Of a stretch of DNA of 31,912 bases, positions 1 through 7,060 are shown piece by piece. The notes beneath the pieces were generated by a model. The model was not told the origin of the DNA, made no database searches, and saw nothing but the letters and a program-made list of their open reading frames with translations. Each line of letters opens with the position of its first letter. Within the stretch, counting starts at the first letter, position 1. This stretch comes from a virus, in the IMG/VR virus record IMGVR_UViG_3300027976_000125, positions 1 through 31,912 of that record; one strand, given 5' to 3'. Position numbers and translations under genes: made by a program.

Positions 1-7
1 TCACTAC

Positions 8-15
8 TATTTATC
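8..15 (-). promoter_or_regulatory. Putative late promoter GATAAATA reading off the left edge
   Basis: The minus strand reads GATAAATA, matching the NATAAATA late promoter motif known for marine T4-like phages (TATAAATA in T4). It lies 32 bases beyond the stop of the last minus-strand gene, so it would drive a gene outside the window. In such AT-rich DNA a chance match is possible. Confidence 0.5.
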
Positions 16-46
16 GTATTTAATTTTTTTGGGTTAAATAGGACTA

Positions 47-781
47 TTAACCAGGTGGGAAGTAGCCGTCGATACCTTGTATTACTACAACAGGTTTTGC
101 AGGAACTTCACCTGAAAACTGAACATACGTTCCGGTATAATATGTAAAAGTTAATGATGTTCCGGCATTAACATCACCAATTACAGGTTCACTAATTTGT
201 ACGTTAAATGTTCCAGTGATAGTCTGAACAACAGTTGTTCCTGAATTGATTCCTGCCGATCCTGAAACTACTGTTCCAGGCTGAACATTGACCACAGTGT
301 CTAGATAAAGAATATTATTAGTCAACGAACTTGCAGCAGTTGTTCCAGTAGTTACTGCTGATGCAGGACTAGGATCAGTTGTTAAATCATAATTAGTGCC
401 TGGAATTTGAAAAACATTATCAACATAAACTGATATGTTTTCAGCGCCCGCATCATATGACAGTTGATAGCTAGGATTTAAAGGACCAAAAAATGTACTG
501 TAGTAGTTACCACTTCCTAAATTTTGAACATTCATTAAGGCAGGACGAACTGTTCTAACTCTTTCCCACAATCCTCTTACTGATGCTTCTAAATCAAATA
601 ATTGTGTATTGTATCTTATTTGATTATATTCTGTAGCGCCTGACGGACGTTGTCCAACAGTACCTGCAGGTACTTGTATACTGGCAGTTAAATCAGTTAT
701 CAAACGACCTGCTGCGGTTAGAGCAAAAGAATCATTGCTTACGTTTCCGTCATCTAAATTTTTTCTTTTATAAAATTTCAT
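47..781 (-). CDS. Virion structural protein, fibre/adhesin-like (244 aa)
   Basis: This is the last gene of the minus-strand virion block. The N-terminus is hydrophilic (MKFYKRKNLDDG). A GQRPSGATEYNQIRYNT segment (about residues 43-59) resembles the short repeat-like modules of marine phage fibre and virion proteins. The segment around YVDNVFQIPGTNYDL (about 119-133) is of the kind seen in tail-fibre or baseplate-attached adhesins. The rest is Thr/Ser/Gly/Val rich, as expected for beta-structured fibre proteins, and there is no signal peptide or membrane segment. The start is supported by AGGG upstream, inside the end of the preceding gene. It lies 2 bases after the 105-aa gene, so the two are probably translationally linked. 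The exact virion location cannot be told from sequence alone; it could be a fibre, a fibre-associated protein or a head decoration. Confidence 0.7.
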   Translation of the reverse strand: MKFYKRKNLDDGNVSNDSFALTAAGRLITDLTASIQVPAGTVGQRPSGATEYNQIRYNTQLFDLEASVRGLWERVRTVRPALMNVQNLGSGNYYSTFFGPLNPSYQLSYDAGAENISVYVDNVFQIPGTNYDLTTDPSPASAVTTGTTAASSLTNNILYLDTVVNVQPGTVVSGSAGINSGTTVVQTITGTFNVQISEPVIGDVNAGTSLTFTYYTGTYVQFSGEVPAKPVVVIQGIDGYFPPG

Positions 782-783
782 TG

Positions 784-1101
784 TTATTGCCCTGTTGCAA
801 CATAACTCACTGTAGCAGTAATTAAATTATTTTGCGTTGCCTGTGCTTGAACACTGTCGCTATCACTTAAAATAAATCTTTCTGTATCAATACTAAATGT
901 TTCTCCGGCAGGAACTGGCATTGCATTAATAATCATGTTAGCATCGCTAGCAGGTTGACTTGATGGAACAACCCAAATTGTAACTTCGTCGTCTGTAGAA
1001 CTTGTATTGCAAAAAATTAAACAAGTAATTGCGTTTTCGCCTGTTGAAACAAATACTTCTGTTTTGTCCGTTGCGATAAGTTGTGCGTTTGCGATAGCCA
1101 T
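784..1101 (-). CDS. Small virion protein, fibre/adhesin-associated (105 aa)
   Basis: A short Thr/Ala/Val-rich protein with alternating polar and hydrophobic residues typical of a beta sandwich. Phrases such as TGENAITCLIFCNTSSTDDEV and PVPAGETFSIDTERFIL resemble a small family found beside tail fibre genes in marine T4-like phages, where a beta-rich domain of this size repeats the pattern 'CNTS...AGETF..DTE..IL'. This recognition is from memory of the family, not a search. The start has a good Shine-Dalgarno (AAGGATTTAAG-ATG). It sits between two fibre-like genes with gaps of 9 and 2 bases, so it is part of the same transcript. The function in the virion is not known; attachment or decoration is the natural guess. 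Confidence 0.65.
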   Translation of the reverse strand: MAIANAQLIATDKTEVFVSTGENAITCLIFCNTSSTDDEVTIWVVPSSQPASDANMIINAMPVPAGETFSIDTERFILSDSDSVQAQATQNNLITATVSYVATGQ

Positions 1102-1110
1102 CTTAAATCC

Positions 1111-2151
1111 TTAAAATATAATTGAAAATACCAATGCTTTTCTTGCAGATATTAATTCACCTCTAACTTCTGTAGATGGTGATGTTCTGTTGTCATCTGC
1201 AACAAATAACAATCCTGTACTACCTGCGCCTAATGTTGATGTAGAATAAATCTTTACAGAGCCTTGGCTTCTAAATGGAGCAGTAGAAGATACACCAATT
1301 GATATACCGTTATTTACTACTGTAGTGCCTGTGCCAAAAGTTTGTAACGTTAAGTCTGTATTGGCTGTAGTTGTTCTTAGAGTACGATTTACAATAGCAA
1401 TGCCTTGCATTGTAATACCGCTACCTTGAACTAAGAATTGACTAACTCCGTCAATGTATGTAGTTACTTTACTCGGTAGTCCTGATACGCTGTCGTCTGA
1501 TACAGTAACATATGTGTTACCTTGTCTTAGTTCTAAAGAAGTTAATGAACTAGTAGCAGTTCCTGAAAAAGGTCTGTTATCTACATATTCTTTATTTGGA
1601 ATATCATTAGGATGTGTTACTCGAGAAGCATAATTTTGCTGTCCTATAACTGACAACATTTCTGGTTGTCCGCTATTTCCTAACAGAATCATTCTGTTGG
1701 TAGTAGTGCTAGAATCAACAACTCCTGAATAATCTAGCATCAAAGAAGATAATCTTAAAGCGCTGCCTTTTTGTGAAACACCGTTACCAACAGTTATAGA
1801 CCAACTTCCTGCATTAGAAGAAGTAGTTCCATTGTTTTTTGTCCATACCCAGGTATCTTCTTTGAATAATATTCTTGCAGACGATGTTGTGCTATCTCTA
1901 CTACCTCTATCGATTGCAAGACCTGCCGAACCGTATGTTACATATGAATTTGTTTCGCCTGCATTAAGTAAAAGAATATTATCTTGAATGTTAGTATTAG
2001 TTGCTGCAAAACTAGTCTGATTGCCTAAAACATTTAAACTACCAGTTATAACAACTGTTCCAGTGTTTACACCCGTATCGAGTGTAATAGTTCCTTCACG
2101 AGCAGTGGCTAACTTTAAATCACCTGTATATCTTATAACGTCTAATGCCAT
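1111..2151 (-). CDS. Tail-fibre-like virion protein (346 aa)
   Basis: The N-terminal portion contains a GTVVITGSLNVLGNQTSF module followed by TNTNIQDNILLLNAGET (about residues 30-67). This is the 'ITGNLTVxGNxT...NLxIxDNIIxLN' motif found at the start of many marine T4-like tail fibre and virion structural proteins. The remainder is rich in Ser, Thr, Gly and Asn, with a late segment (GVSQFLVQGSGITMQGI) suggesting a beta-helical or repetitive fibre shaft. No clear chaperone or peptidase domain is seen at the C-terminus. The start has AAAGGA about 11 bases upstream. The gene follows the terminator at 2189-2212, so it needs its own promoter or read-through; no clean NATAAATA was found, the nearest being CTAAATA. 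It leads the three-gene fibre-like group. Confidence 0.72.
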   Translation of the reverse strand: MALDVIRYTGDLKLATAREGTITLDTGVNTGTVVITGSLNVLGNQTSFAATNTNIQDNILLLNAGETNSYVTYGSAGLAIDRGSRDSTTSSARILFKEDTWVWTKNNGTTSSNAGSWSITVGNGVSQKGSALRLSSLMLDYSGVVDSSTTTNRMILLGNSGQPEMLSVIGQQNYASRVTHPNDIPNKEYVDNRPFSGTATSSLTSLELRQGNTYVTVSDDSVSGLPSKVTTYIDGVSQFLVQGSGITMQGIAIVNRTLRTTTANTDLTLQTFGTGTTVVNNGISIGVSSTAPFRSQGSVKIYSTSTLGAGSTGLLFVADDNRTSPSTEVRGELISARKALVFSIIF

Positions 2152-2188
2152 GGCGGTCAGATTCCTTTAACATATTTAGCCGTAAATA

Positions 2189-2212
2189 AGAAAAGGGCCG
2201 AAGCCCTTTTTT
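2189..2212 (-). terminator. Intrinsic terminator with UUCG loop, after the 137-aa gene
   Basis: On the minus strand AAAAGGGC-TTCG-GCCCTTTT forms a perfect 8-bp stem with the very stable cUUCGg tetraloop and ends in a T-rich run (stem arms 2191-2198 and 2203-2210). It lies 19 bases after the stop of the 137-aa gene. The flanking A and T runs mean it could also stop plus-strand transcription. Confidence 0.88.
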
Positions 2213-2230
2213 AAATTACATCTAAGTAAT

Positions 2231-2644
2231 TTACTCTGCGTCGCCTTCAAAGTTTGTAGCACCTGTTGCTGTAGTAACAGCAACTGTAGATGTGCCTGCT
2301 TCTTCAACACGGGCGGCTCCATCAATTGAAGATACGCTAAAGTTCCACGGATAACGAGCACCGTCATTAGCAGTCATTACACGACCGGCCATTTTAACTG
2401 CACGTACCGCACTTCCGCCGTCTAATTGAAAAGTAATTGTCATTTCGCCAGCAGCGATCGCAGCAGATGCTTTATCAACTAATCTGCATGTTTTTTGCAA
2501 TGAACCATCAGAGCAAACAAAAGTTTTACTACCTCTTTGTTTTACAATATATCCTGCAACACTAGCGGAACCATTGTGAAATTGAACTTTAATATTATTA
2601 TCTGTATTTGCGCTAAAATAGCGTTTGTTAGTTGGACGTCCCAT
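2231..2644 (-). CDS. Small virion protein directly after gp23 (137 aa), unknown role
   Basis: It begins MGRPTNKRYFSAN, an opening seen in a group of small virion proteins encoded beside the capsid gene in marine T4-like phages. The middle (SASVAGYIVKQRGSKTFVCSD) and the Thr/Ala-rich C-terminus look beta-structured and soluble, with an acidic tail (NFEGDAE). It has a strong Shine-Dalgarno (AAAGGAG, 6 bases before ATG). It is flanked by two intrinsic terminators, one after gp23 and one after itself, so it can be expressed as a monocistronic message or as gp23 read-through. A head decoration or stabilising protein would fit the location. T4 gp24 and Hoc/Soc are not recognisable here. The function is inferred from position only. 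Confidence 0.65.
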   Translation of the reverse strand: MGRPTNKRYFSANTDNNIKVQFHNGSASVAGYIVKQRGSKTFVCSDGSLQKTCRLVDKASAAIAAGEMTITFQLDGGSAVRAVKMAGRVMTANDGARYPWNFSVSSIDGAARVEEAGTSTVAVTTATGATNFEGDAE

Positions 2645-2740
2645 TTGTTTCTCCTTTAAAACGTTCTAGGTCTACGCAGCGGGTCAATTCTGCATAAGTC
2701 CTACTCAAGTGTAGGCACGATTAATGACACTGTATTTAAC

Positions 2741-2766
2741 AAAAAACCCGCCGAAGCGGGTTTTTA
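2741..2766 (-). terminator. Intrinsic terminator with UUCG loop, after gp23
   Basis: The minus strand has AAAAACCCGC-TTCG-GCGGGTTTTT followed by a further T, a perfect 10-bp stem (arms 2742-2751 and 2756-2765) with a UUCG tetraloop. It starts 24 bases after the gp23 stop codon. It has the same loop and design as the terminator at 2189-2212, and would separate very high gp23 expression from the downstream genes. Confidence 0.92.
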
Positions 2767-2789
2767 TTTGCCTTTTATCTAATTAAAGA

Positions 2790-3965
2790 TTAACGGAAAC
2801 TTACGTTAGCGCTAGTGATAGCAACTTTACCTAAGTAATCAGCAGCGTTACCTAGTGAAGATGCTGTGTTTGTTAACTCAACATATCCGTAACGTGTCAT
2901 AAAGCCAACTACTGGTTCGAATGTTGCTGGATCTAGCACAACACCAGAACTCATTAGAGGAATATATGGGCAGTAGAACGCAGCAGCATCTGCTTCGCTT
3001 GTACCTTTGTATCCAACTAATACTTGGTTGTTGTCATCTGCATCACTCATGTAAGCATCAACATAAATTCTCATGCTGTTGTTTAATGTACCAACAAACT
3101 TAGTGTTTGTAGGTGCTTCAAATGTACCTTCTGTAGTACGTGCAAATGCGCTAGTTGTAGCAGACTGAAGGATCGTTAGAGCCTGGTTAGATACAACTGC
3201 CCAGTTAGCAGAACCACGACGTGTACGCTGAGCAATCAAGTTAGCAACACGGTTGATTTGAATCGCTAAAGCAGCATGCTCATCACCAACAAATGTAGCA
3301 GTACCACTTACAGCAGCCTGGTCATATGTCTGCTCAACTGAACCTAAAGAACGTAGACTTGCTAGTACTTCTTGGTCAATTTCAGCAGTAATTTCTTGTG
3401 CTAGAGCAGCCATAATTTCTGCTTCAATGTCAATACCTTGCATGGATTGTGCATCTTGTGCAGCCTCAAAAGTCCAGCGTGCGCTTAACTTACGTGTCTT
3501 CGCTTCAACTGGTGCTTTCAAGATTTGAATGCTCATACGCTTGCCTGGCCGACCTTCTAGAACAGCAGTTGTTTGCGCCTTTGGAGTTGCATCAACGTTG
3601 TTACCAGAATAAGCAGCAGCGATCTTGAATGGACTTAATGCCTCGTCACCTGCTACAATGCCGTCGCCGCTATCAGCATAACGAACACGTAGAGTGTGAA
3701 TTTGTGCAACTGGACCTGTCATAGGCTGTACACCAACGATTTCGTTAGCAATAACAGTCGGCATAACACGTCTGATAACCGGTAAAATAACACGGTTTAA
3801 TGTTGCAATGTTGCCGGAACTTGTTGCACCAGCAGTTGCGCTTTCAGCCAAATACTTGCGAGTATTCTCAAGAGTTGTTGCCATTACGGATCTCTTGGTA
3901 CCTTGTAGGCCTTCAAGCAGAGCGTCTTTGGTCTCTGACCATCTTTCGTTTAATAATTGTGACAT
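2790..3965 (-). CDS. 23: Major capsid protein gp23
   Basis: This is the main shell protein of the head, a HK97-fold T4 gp23 homologue. Diagnostic stretches include ATLNRVILPVIRRVMPTVIANEIVGVQPMTGP (about residues 53-84) and the C-terminal region with PYIPLMSSGVVLDPATFEP and GFMTRYGY (about 330-360). At 391 aa it is shorter than T4 gp23 (521 aa) and close to the compact marine versions. The N-terminal propeptide contains LAE at residues 39-41, matching the gp21 cleavage rule (I/L-x-E), so the mature protein probably begins at Ser42. Earlier LNE (5-7) and LLE (16-18) sites could give intermediate cuts. It has a strong Shine-Dalgarno (AAGGAG, 10 bases from ATG). It follows gp22 by 25 bases and ends at its own terminator. 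Its GC content is visibly higher than that of the plus-strand baseplate genes. Confidence 0.97.
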   Translation of the reverse strand: MSQLLNERWSETKDALLEGLQGTKRSVMATTLENTRKYLAESATAGATSSGNIATLNRVILPVIRRVMPTVIANEIVGVQPMTGPVAQIHTLRVRYADSGDGIVAGDEALSPFKIAAAYSGNNVDATPKAQTTAVLEGRPGKRMSIQILKAPVEAKTRKLSARWTFEAAQDAQSMQGIDIEAEIMAALAQEITAEIDQEVLASLRSLGSVEQTYDQAAVSGTATFVGDEHAALAIQINRVANLIAQRTRRGSANWAVVSNQALTILQSATTSAFARTTEGTFEAPTNTKFVGTLNNSMRIYVDAYMSDADDNNQVLVGYKGTSEADAAAFYCPYIPLMSSGVVLDPATFEPVVGFMTRYGYVELTNTASSLGNAADYLGKVAITSANVSFR

Positions 3966-3990
3966 TTTATGTCTTCTCCTTGAATTAAGT

Positions 3991-5094
3991 TTATTTTAGA
4001 CCCGCTAATTTGCGGATGTCTAAGATGTTTTCTTTTAAGCCTACCTCGGCTGTCTTTTGTTCCCGGTCTCCAGTTACTTCTGTGCTTTCAGTAATAACTT
4101 CTTTGGTTTGCACCTTAGTAGTTTTCTTAACTGCACCTTCCATAACTGCTGGTAGGTATTTGTCAAAAGTATCACTAAGTTTTGCAGTCTGTACAGACTC
4201 TAGCAATTCTTTCATAATACTTTTTTGCTCAGCACCTAATGGTGCTAGCATTTCTGCCATTACTTCTTTACGTTTAGCAATATCATAGGCAACACGAATT
4301 TCGCGGTCCTTAGATTCTACTAAATGTGTTTTTTCATTAACAGCAGCCTTTGCTTCTGCTAGTTCAAGTTCTTTCTTCTCGATAACCTTCAACAATTTAC
4401 TTGTTTCAGATTTTTCGTTTAGATAACTTGTACCAAACTCTTGAGCAAATGCTTCAAATAAGCGGCGTCCAAATGCGTTTTCACGGGCACTATCAATATC
4501 TTCTTTGAGTTGTTTCATCTCAGAAGTTAATTTTTTAGTAACTGTGTTTTCAACAATTGCAGCACTACGCTTAATAAATTGCGCTTTGATTTCTCCAAAC
4601 TTGTTTTTTGCTTCACGGACTAACTTAACTTTCGTTTCTGCTAAATCACGCTTGTCAATTGCAAACTCGTTGATTTCTCTTGCTAGAGCACCTACAATAA
4701 AGTTCTCTAACTTAGAAAAATTCTCAGCAACTTTATCACGATCGCTTTGGAATTCTACTAATTCTTTACCAAGTTGTTTCATGATAAATGATTCTAATAT
4801 TTTAGCATCACCTGTCATTTTGCGTTGATAAGTAACCTTTGCTTCCACTAGGGCATTCTTATCTTCTGCTAACTCGGCCATTTCTGCGGCCAATCTCTCA
4901 CCGATCATCTTGTCAAGTGCTTCAACCATAACAGCCTTATCATGGCTGTATTTTTGAGCAAACTCTTCACGAAGTTCGGCAGTGACTTGGTCGCGATTCT
5001 CTTGAATACGTTGGGTAAAAGCGCCTTCAATCTCAGACTTTACGTCTTCTGACATCACGCCACTTTCGACCAATTGTTTGAATGCGTCCAACAT
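3991..5094 (-). CDS. 22: Prohead core scaffolding protein gp22
   Basis: This is the main internal scaffold around which gp23 assembles, later degraded by gp21. The 367-aa protein is almost wholly helical and charged, with long Glu/Lys/Ala heptad-like stretches. No enzyme motif is present. It begins MLDAFKQLVESGVMSEDVKSEIEG, a typical opening of the family in marine phages, where a short N-terminal helical segment precedes the coiled region. The C-terminal part (about 270-367) includes REIRVAYDIAKRKEVMAEMLAPLG, a conserved gp22-like region. Several I/L-x-E sites (for example LEE- and LVE-type) are available to the protease. The Shine-Dalgarno is AAGGAGA, 8 bases upstream. The gene stands between gp21 and gp23 exactly as in T4, with gaps of 12 and 25 bases. 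Confidence 0.92.
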   Translation of the reverse strand: MLDAFKQLVESGVMSEDVKSEIEGAFTQRIQENRDQVTAELREEFAQKYSHDKAVMVEALDKMIGERLAAEMAELAEDKNALVEAKVTYQRKMTGDAKILESFIMKQLGKELVEFQSDRDKVAENFSKLENFIVGALAREINEFAIDKRDLAETKVKLVREAKNKFGEIKAQFIKRSAAIVENTVTKKLTSEMKQLKEDIDSARENAFGRRLFEAFAQEFGTSYLNEKSETSKLLKVIEKKELELAEAKAAVNEKTHLVESKDREIRVAYDIAKRKEVMAEMLAPLGAEQKSIMKELLESVQTAKLSDTFDKYLPAVMEGAVKKTTKVQTKEVITESTEVTGDREQKTAEVGLKENILDIRKLAGLK

Positions 5095-5106
5095 TTTTTG
5101 GTCTCC

Positions 5107-5742
5107 TTAGGTTTTTAACCCGTTAATAATATGAAGCATCGCCTCTCGTAGATACTTCTGGGCCTTTGGATCTTCTTTCACTTCTTGCGCTACTGTAAAT
5201 GCTTTGTTACCTCCACGCATGTTCATGATATGTTCATAAACAGGTGTAGGATAAGCACCAGGAGCACTTGGTTGAGCAACTACGTCAACAGTAATAATCT
5301 CAAAATCTGCTACTTCGCCAGAACCTTCATTAACGTTACCGCTACCTCTAGAACTTACGCCAAGTTTTACGCCGCTTTCAAGCATTGTGCGAACTAAGTT
5401 ACCCATTGGGGTAGGAAGGATTTTCATCTTTCCATAGCCATTTGGGCCGTCCATCCACATATCTGTAATCATATGGGATACACGGTCTAAATTTACTTTT
5501 AAATCATCAGGATGATCAACTTCACCTAAAACAGAATAACCACTCTGAATTTGATCATTTAAAGTTTTTACAGCGTTAGCAATCTCATTTACTGGATAAA
5601 CCCGCTGGTTGGCATTTCGGATACCGCCTTGAATAGCAATTCCCTTCAAGTATAGATTCTTACCGTCCTTGTCATCAGACTCTAAGACTACTCTCGCCTG
5701 ATCAAAACTTAAATGCTCTCTTAGATATGAAAGTTGTTTCAT
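5107..5742 (-). CDS. 21: Prohead core protease gp21
   Basis: A serine protease of the herpesvirus assemblin-like fold that matures the prohead by cutting gp23, gp22 and other core proteins after I/L-x-E. It has 211 aa, like T4 gp21 (212). The visible family signatures are KGIAIQGGIRNANQRVYP (about 33-50), GEVDHPDD with His77 as the probable catalytic histidine, and GVSSRGSG with Ser130/Ser131 as the probable nucleophile region. A DFEIITVDVVAQPSAPGA block follows (about 146-163). The C-terminal tail is short and helical. It starts with ATG after AGGAAAATAGG and lies 13 bases after the acidic core gene. It is followed by gp22 and gp23, its two main substrates. Confidence 0.95.
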   Translation of the reverse strand: MKQLSYLREHLSFDQARVVLESDDKDGKNLYLKGIAIQGGIRNANQRVYPVNEIANAVKTLNDQIQSGYSVLGEVDHPDDLKVNLDRVSHMITDMWMDGPNGYGKMKILPTPMGNLVRTMLESGVKLGVSSRGSGNVNEGSGEVADFEIITVDVVAQPSAPGAYPTPVYEHIMNMRGGNKAFTVAQEVKEDPKAQKYLREAMLHIINGLKT

Positions 5743-5755
5743 CCTATTTTCCTAA

Positions 5756-6628
5756 TTATTGTGCTCGGTCTGCAGGAGATTTAGTATAAGCACCAGTTTC
5801 GCTAGTACCTTTTCTCTCTGCGCCATGACCTGCGGCAACTTTACTTAGGGTGTTACCTTGTGGCATTTTTGTTTTAGCGCTACCTGTGATGTTCTTTTCA
5901 ACACCTTTAGTATATTCGCCTTTAACATTACCAACTAGACCTTGACCGCCCTTGCCACCTGCTTCAGTAGACTTGCTACCTAAGATGTTGTGTGCAGTTG
6001 CGCCTGTTGTTGGCTTACCTTTAGCAGTACTTACTGGACTCTTACCATTGTCTGGTGAGTCTGTACGACCTTTTTTCTCAACTCCGTGACCGTCGGAAAC
6101 TTTTTCAACATATTCACGAACGCTTTCTTTAGCAAAAGGATTTTCTCCCTCGTCATCAGATTCTTCGTCGTCCATGTCATCCTCACCTTCTTCGTCGTCC
6201 ATTTCCATGTCGTCGTGTTCTGGTTCGTTTTCTTCGCCTGCCATTAGTTGTTCAAACTCGGCTTTCAATTGTTCTAGTGCGTCTTCTAAGTCAGCAATAC
6301 GTTCTTCTTCAGAACCTTCGCCTTCGTCGCCTAAATCGCCGGCCATATCACTGTCCATGCCCATTGCATCATCGTCTTGGACATCAGATACAAAGTCATC
6401 GCTAGCGTCGCCGCCGATTTCTAGGGTTGTTTCTTCTTCAATAGACTCTTCCATGTCGTCTTCATCGTCCATGGCTTCATCTTCTTCATCGTCTTCTGCT
6501 TCTTCAGCAATCATATTTTCGTAAATTTCTCTACTCTTCTCTACAACGATTTCGTGGAATAATTCATTTGCCTTATCCATTTCCTCGTTGACAAGAAGAT
6601 CTAATAGTTCTTCAAACTTGTTAGACAT
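5756..6628 (-). CDS. Acidic prohead core protein (gp67/gp68 position, 290 aa)
   Basis: The N-terminus (residues 1-40) carries a helical motif with ANELFHEIVVEKSREIYE, a segment recurring in precursor or core proteins of T4-like phages. It is followed by an extremely acidic stretch of Asp/Glu (about 41-170, with runs such as EEDEAMDDEDDMEE) and then a Gly/Lys/Thr-rich tail with a repeated 'GHG-E-KKG/RKG' pattern (GHGVEKKGRTDSP near 181 and GHGAERKGTSETG near 267). In T4 the genes between portal and protease encode the small acidic core proteins gp67 and gp68. The position and charge fit that role, but the length (290 aa) is far above T4 gp67 (80 aa). It is likely packaged or degraded inside the head. 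The Shine-Dalgarno is AAAGGAG. Assignment is by position and composition. Confidence 0.75.
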   Translation of the reverse strand: MSNKFEELLDLLVNEEMDKANELFHEIVVEKSREIYENMIAEEAEDDEEDEAMDDEDDMEESIEEETTLEIGGDASDDFVSDVQDDDAMGMDSDMAGDLGDEGEGSEEERIADLEDALEQLKAEFEQLMAGEENEPEHDDMEMDDEEGEDDMDDEESDDEGENPFAKESVREYVEKVSDGHGVEKKGRTDSPDNGKSPVSTAKGKPTTGATAHNILGSKSTEAGGKGGQGLVGNVKGEYTKGVEKNITGSAKTKMPQGNTLSKVAAGHGAERKGTSETGAYTKSPADRAQ

Positions 6629-6706
6629 TGCGGGTTCTCCTTTAATTAGATTGGCAAGGCTGTCCTATATATTTACAACCAAGCGCTAATACTTATGCGA
6701 AACAGG

Positions 6707-6727
6707 CCAAAAACGGCTCGTTTTTGG
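6707..6727 (-). other. Perfect 9-bp hairpin between the 79-aa gene and the acidic core gene
   Basis: CCAAAAACG and CGTTTTTGG (6707-6715 and 6719-6727) form a perfect stem with a 3-base loop in the 174-base gap between two head genes. There is no clean run of T after it on the minus strand (CCTGTTTCG), so termination would be partial at best. It may instead set a 5' end or attenuate read-through into the core gene. The rest of the gap is AT-rich with no convincing ORF. Confidence 0.55.
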
Positions 6728-6802
6728 TAAAAAAGAGATTATAGTGTGAATTTTTGACTAAAATATTTAATATTCTAATTCAAAAAGTTATATAGATAGT
6801 TA

Positions 6803-7042
6803 TTATACCGCAGGTTCAACAGGTGTAGCGTACATGATTTTTACAAACTTAAGATGTTCTTTTTGTTCGGCTTCTCTTACATCTCCTGCTTTTCTTAAAT
6901 CGCTTATCATCCTTAGTGTAAGTCTAGTTTTTCTAGTATCTTTAGATGTTATTACACTACTGTCATCTAATGGTTCATAGCGATCGTCAGAATCTAAATC
7001 TGCACTTTCTTTGTTAAAATAAATGAATTCGTTTAGTAGCAT
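6803..7042 (-). CDS. Small conserved protein between portal and core genes (79 aa, gp67-like position)
   Basis: The protein (MLLNEFIYFNKESADLDSDD...) belongs by appearance to a short family in marine T4-like phages that begins MLLNEF.YF and carries a central SDTRKTRLTL-like stretch, here TSKDTRKTRLTLRMISDLRKA (about 49-69), and ends with KFVKIMYATPVE. It is acidic at the front and basic in the middle, with one probable helix. It sits directly after gp20, where T4 has gene 67, and its length matches T4 gp67 (80 aa), but no sequence-level claim of homology can be made here. There is no good Shine-Dalgarno (GGAAT is 13 bases away). A late-promoter motif lies only 5 bases upstream, so a leaderless message is possible. 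Confidence 0.75.
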   Translation of the reverse strand: MLLNEFIYFNKESADLDSDDRYEPLDDSSVITSKDTRKTRLTLRMISDLRKAGDVREAEQKEHLKFVKIMYATPVEPAV

Positions 7043-7047
7043 AATAC

Positions 7048-7055
7048 TATTTATT
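7048..7055 (-). promoter_or_regulatory. Putative late promoter AATAAATA before the 79-aa gene
   Basis: The minus strand reads AATAAATA, matching NATAAATA. Its 3' end is 5 bases from the ATG at 7042. If initiation falls 5-7 bases downstream as in T4, the transcript would start at or next to the start codon. It lies in the 18-base gap after gp20. A chance match is possible. Confidence 0.45.
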
Positions 7056-7060
7056 CCAAA

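Noticed and set aside
2176-2367. 63-codon minus-strand frame overlapping the end of the 137-aa gene
   Set aside because: It runs through the terminator at 2189-2212 and is Leu/Gln low complexity; a frame-shifted shadow.
6174-6524. Open frame on the plus strand encoding a nearly pure Ser-rich protein
   Set aside because: It is the antisense of the Asp/Glu-rich stretch of the acidic core protein (GAA/GAT read as TTC/ATC and TCN), not a gene.
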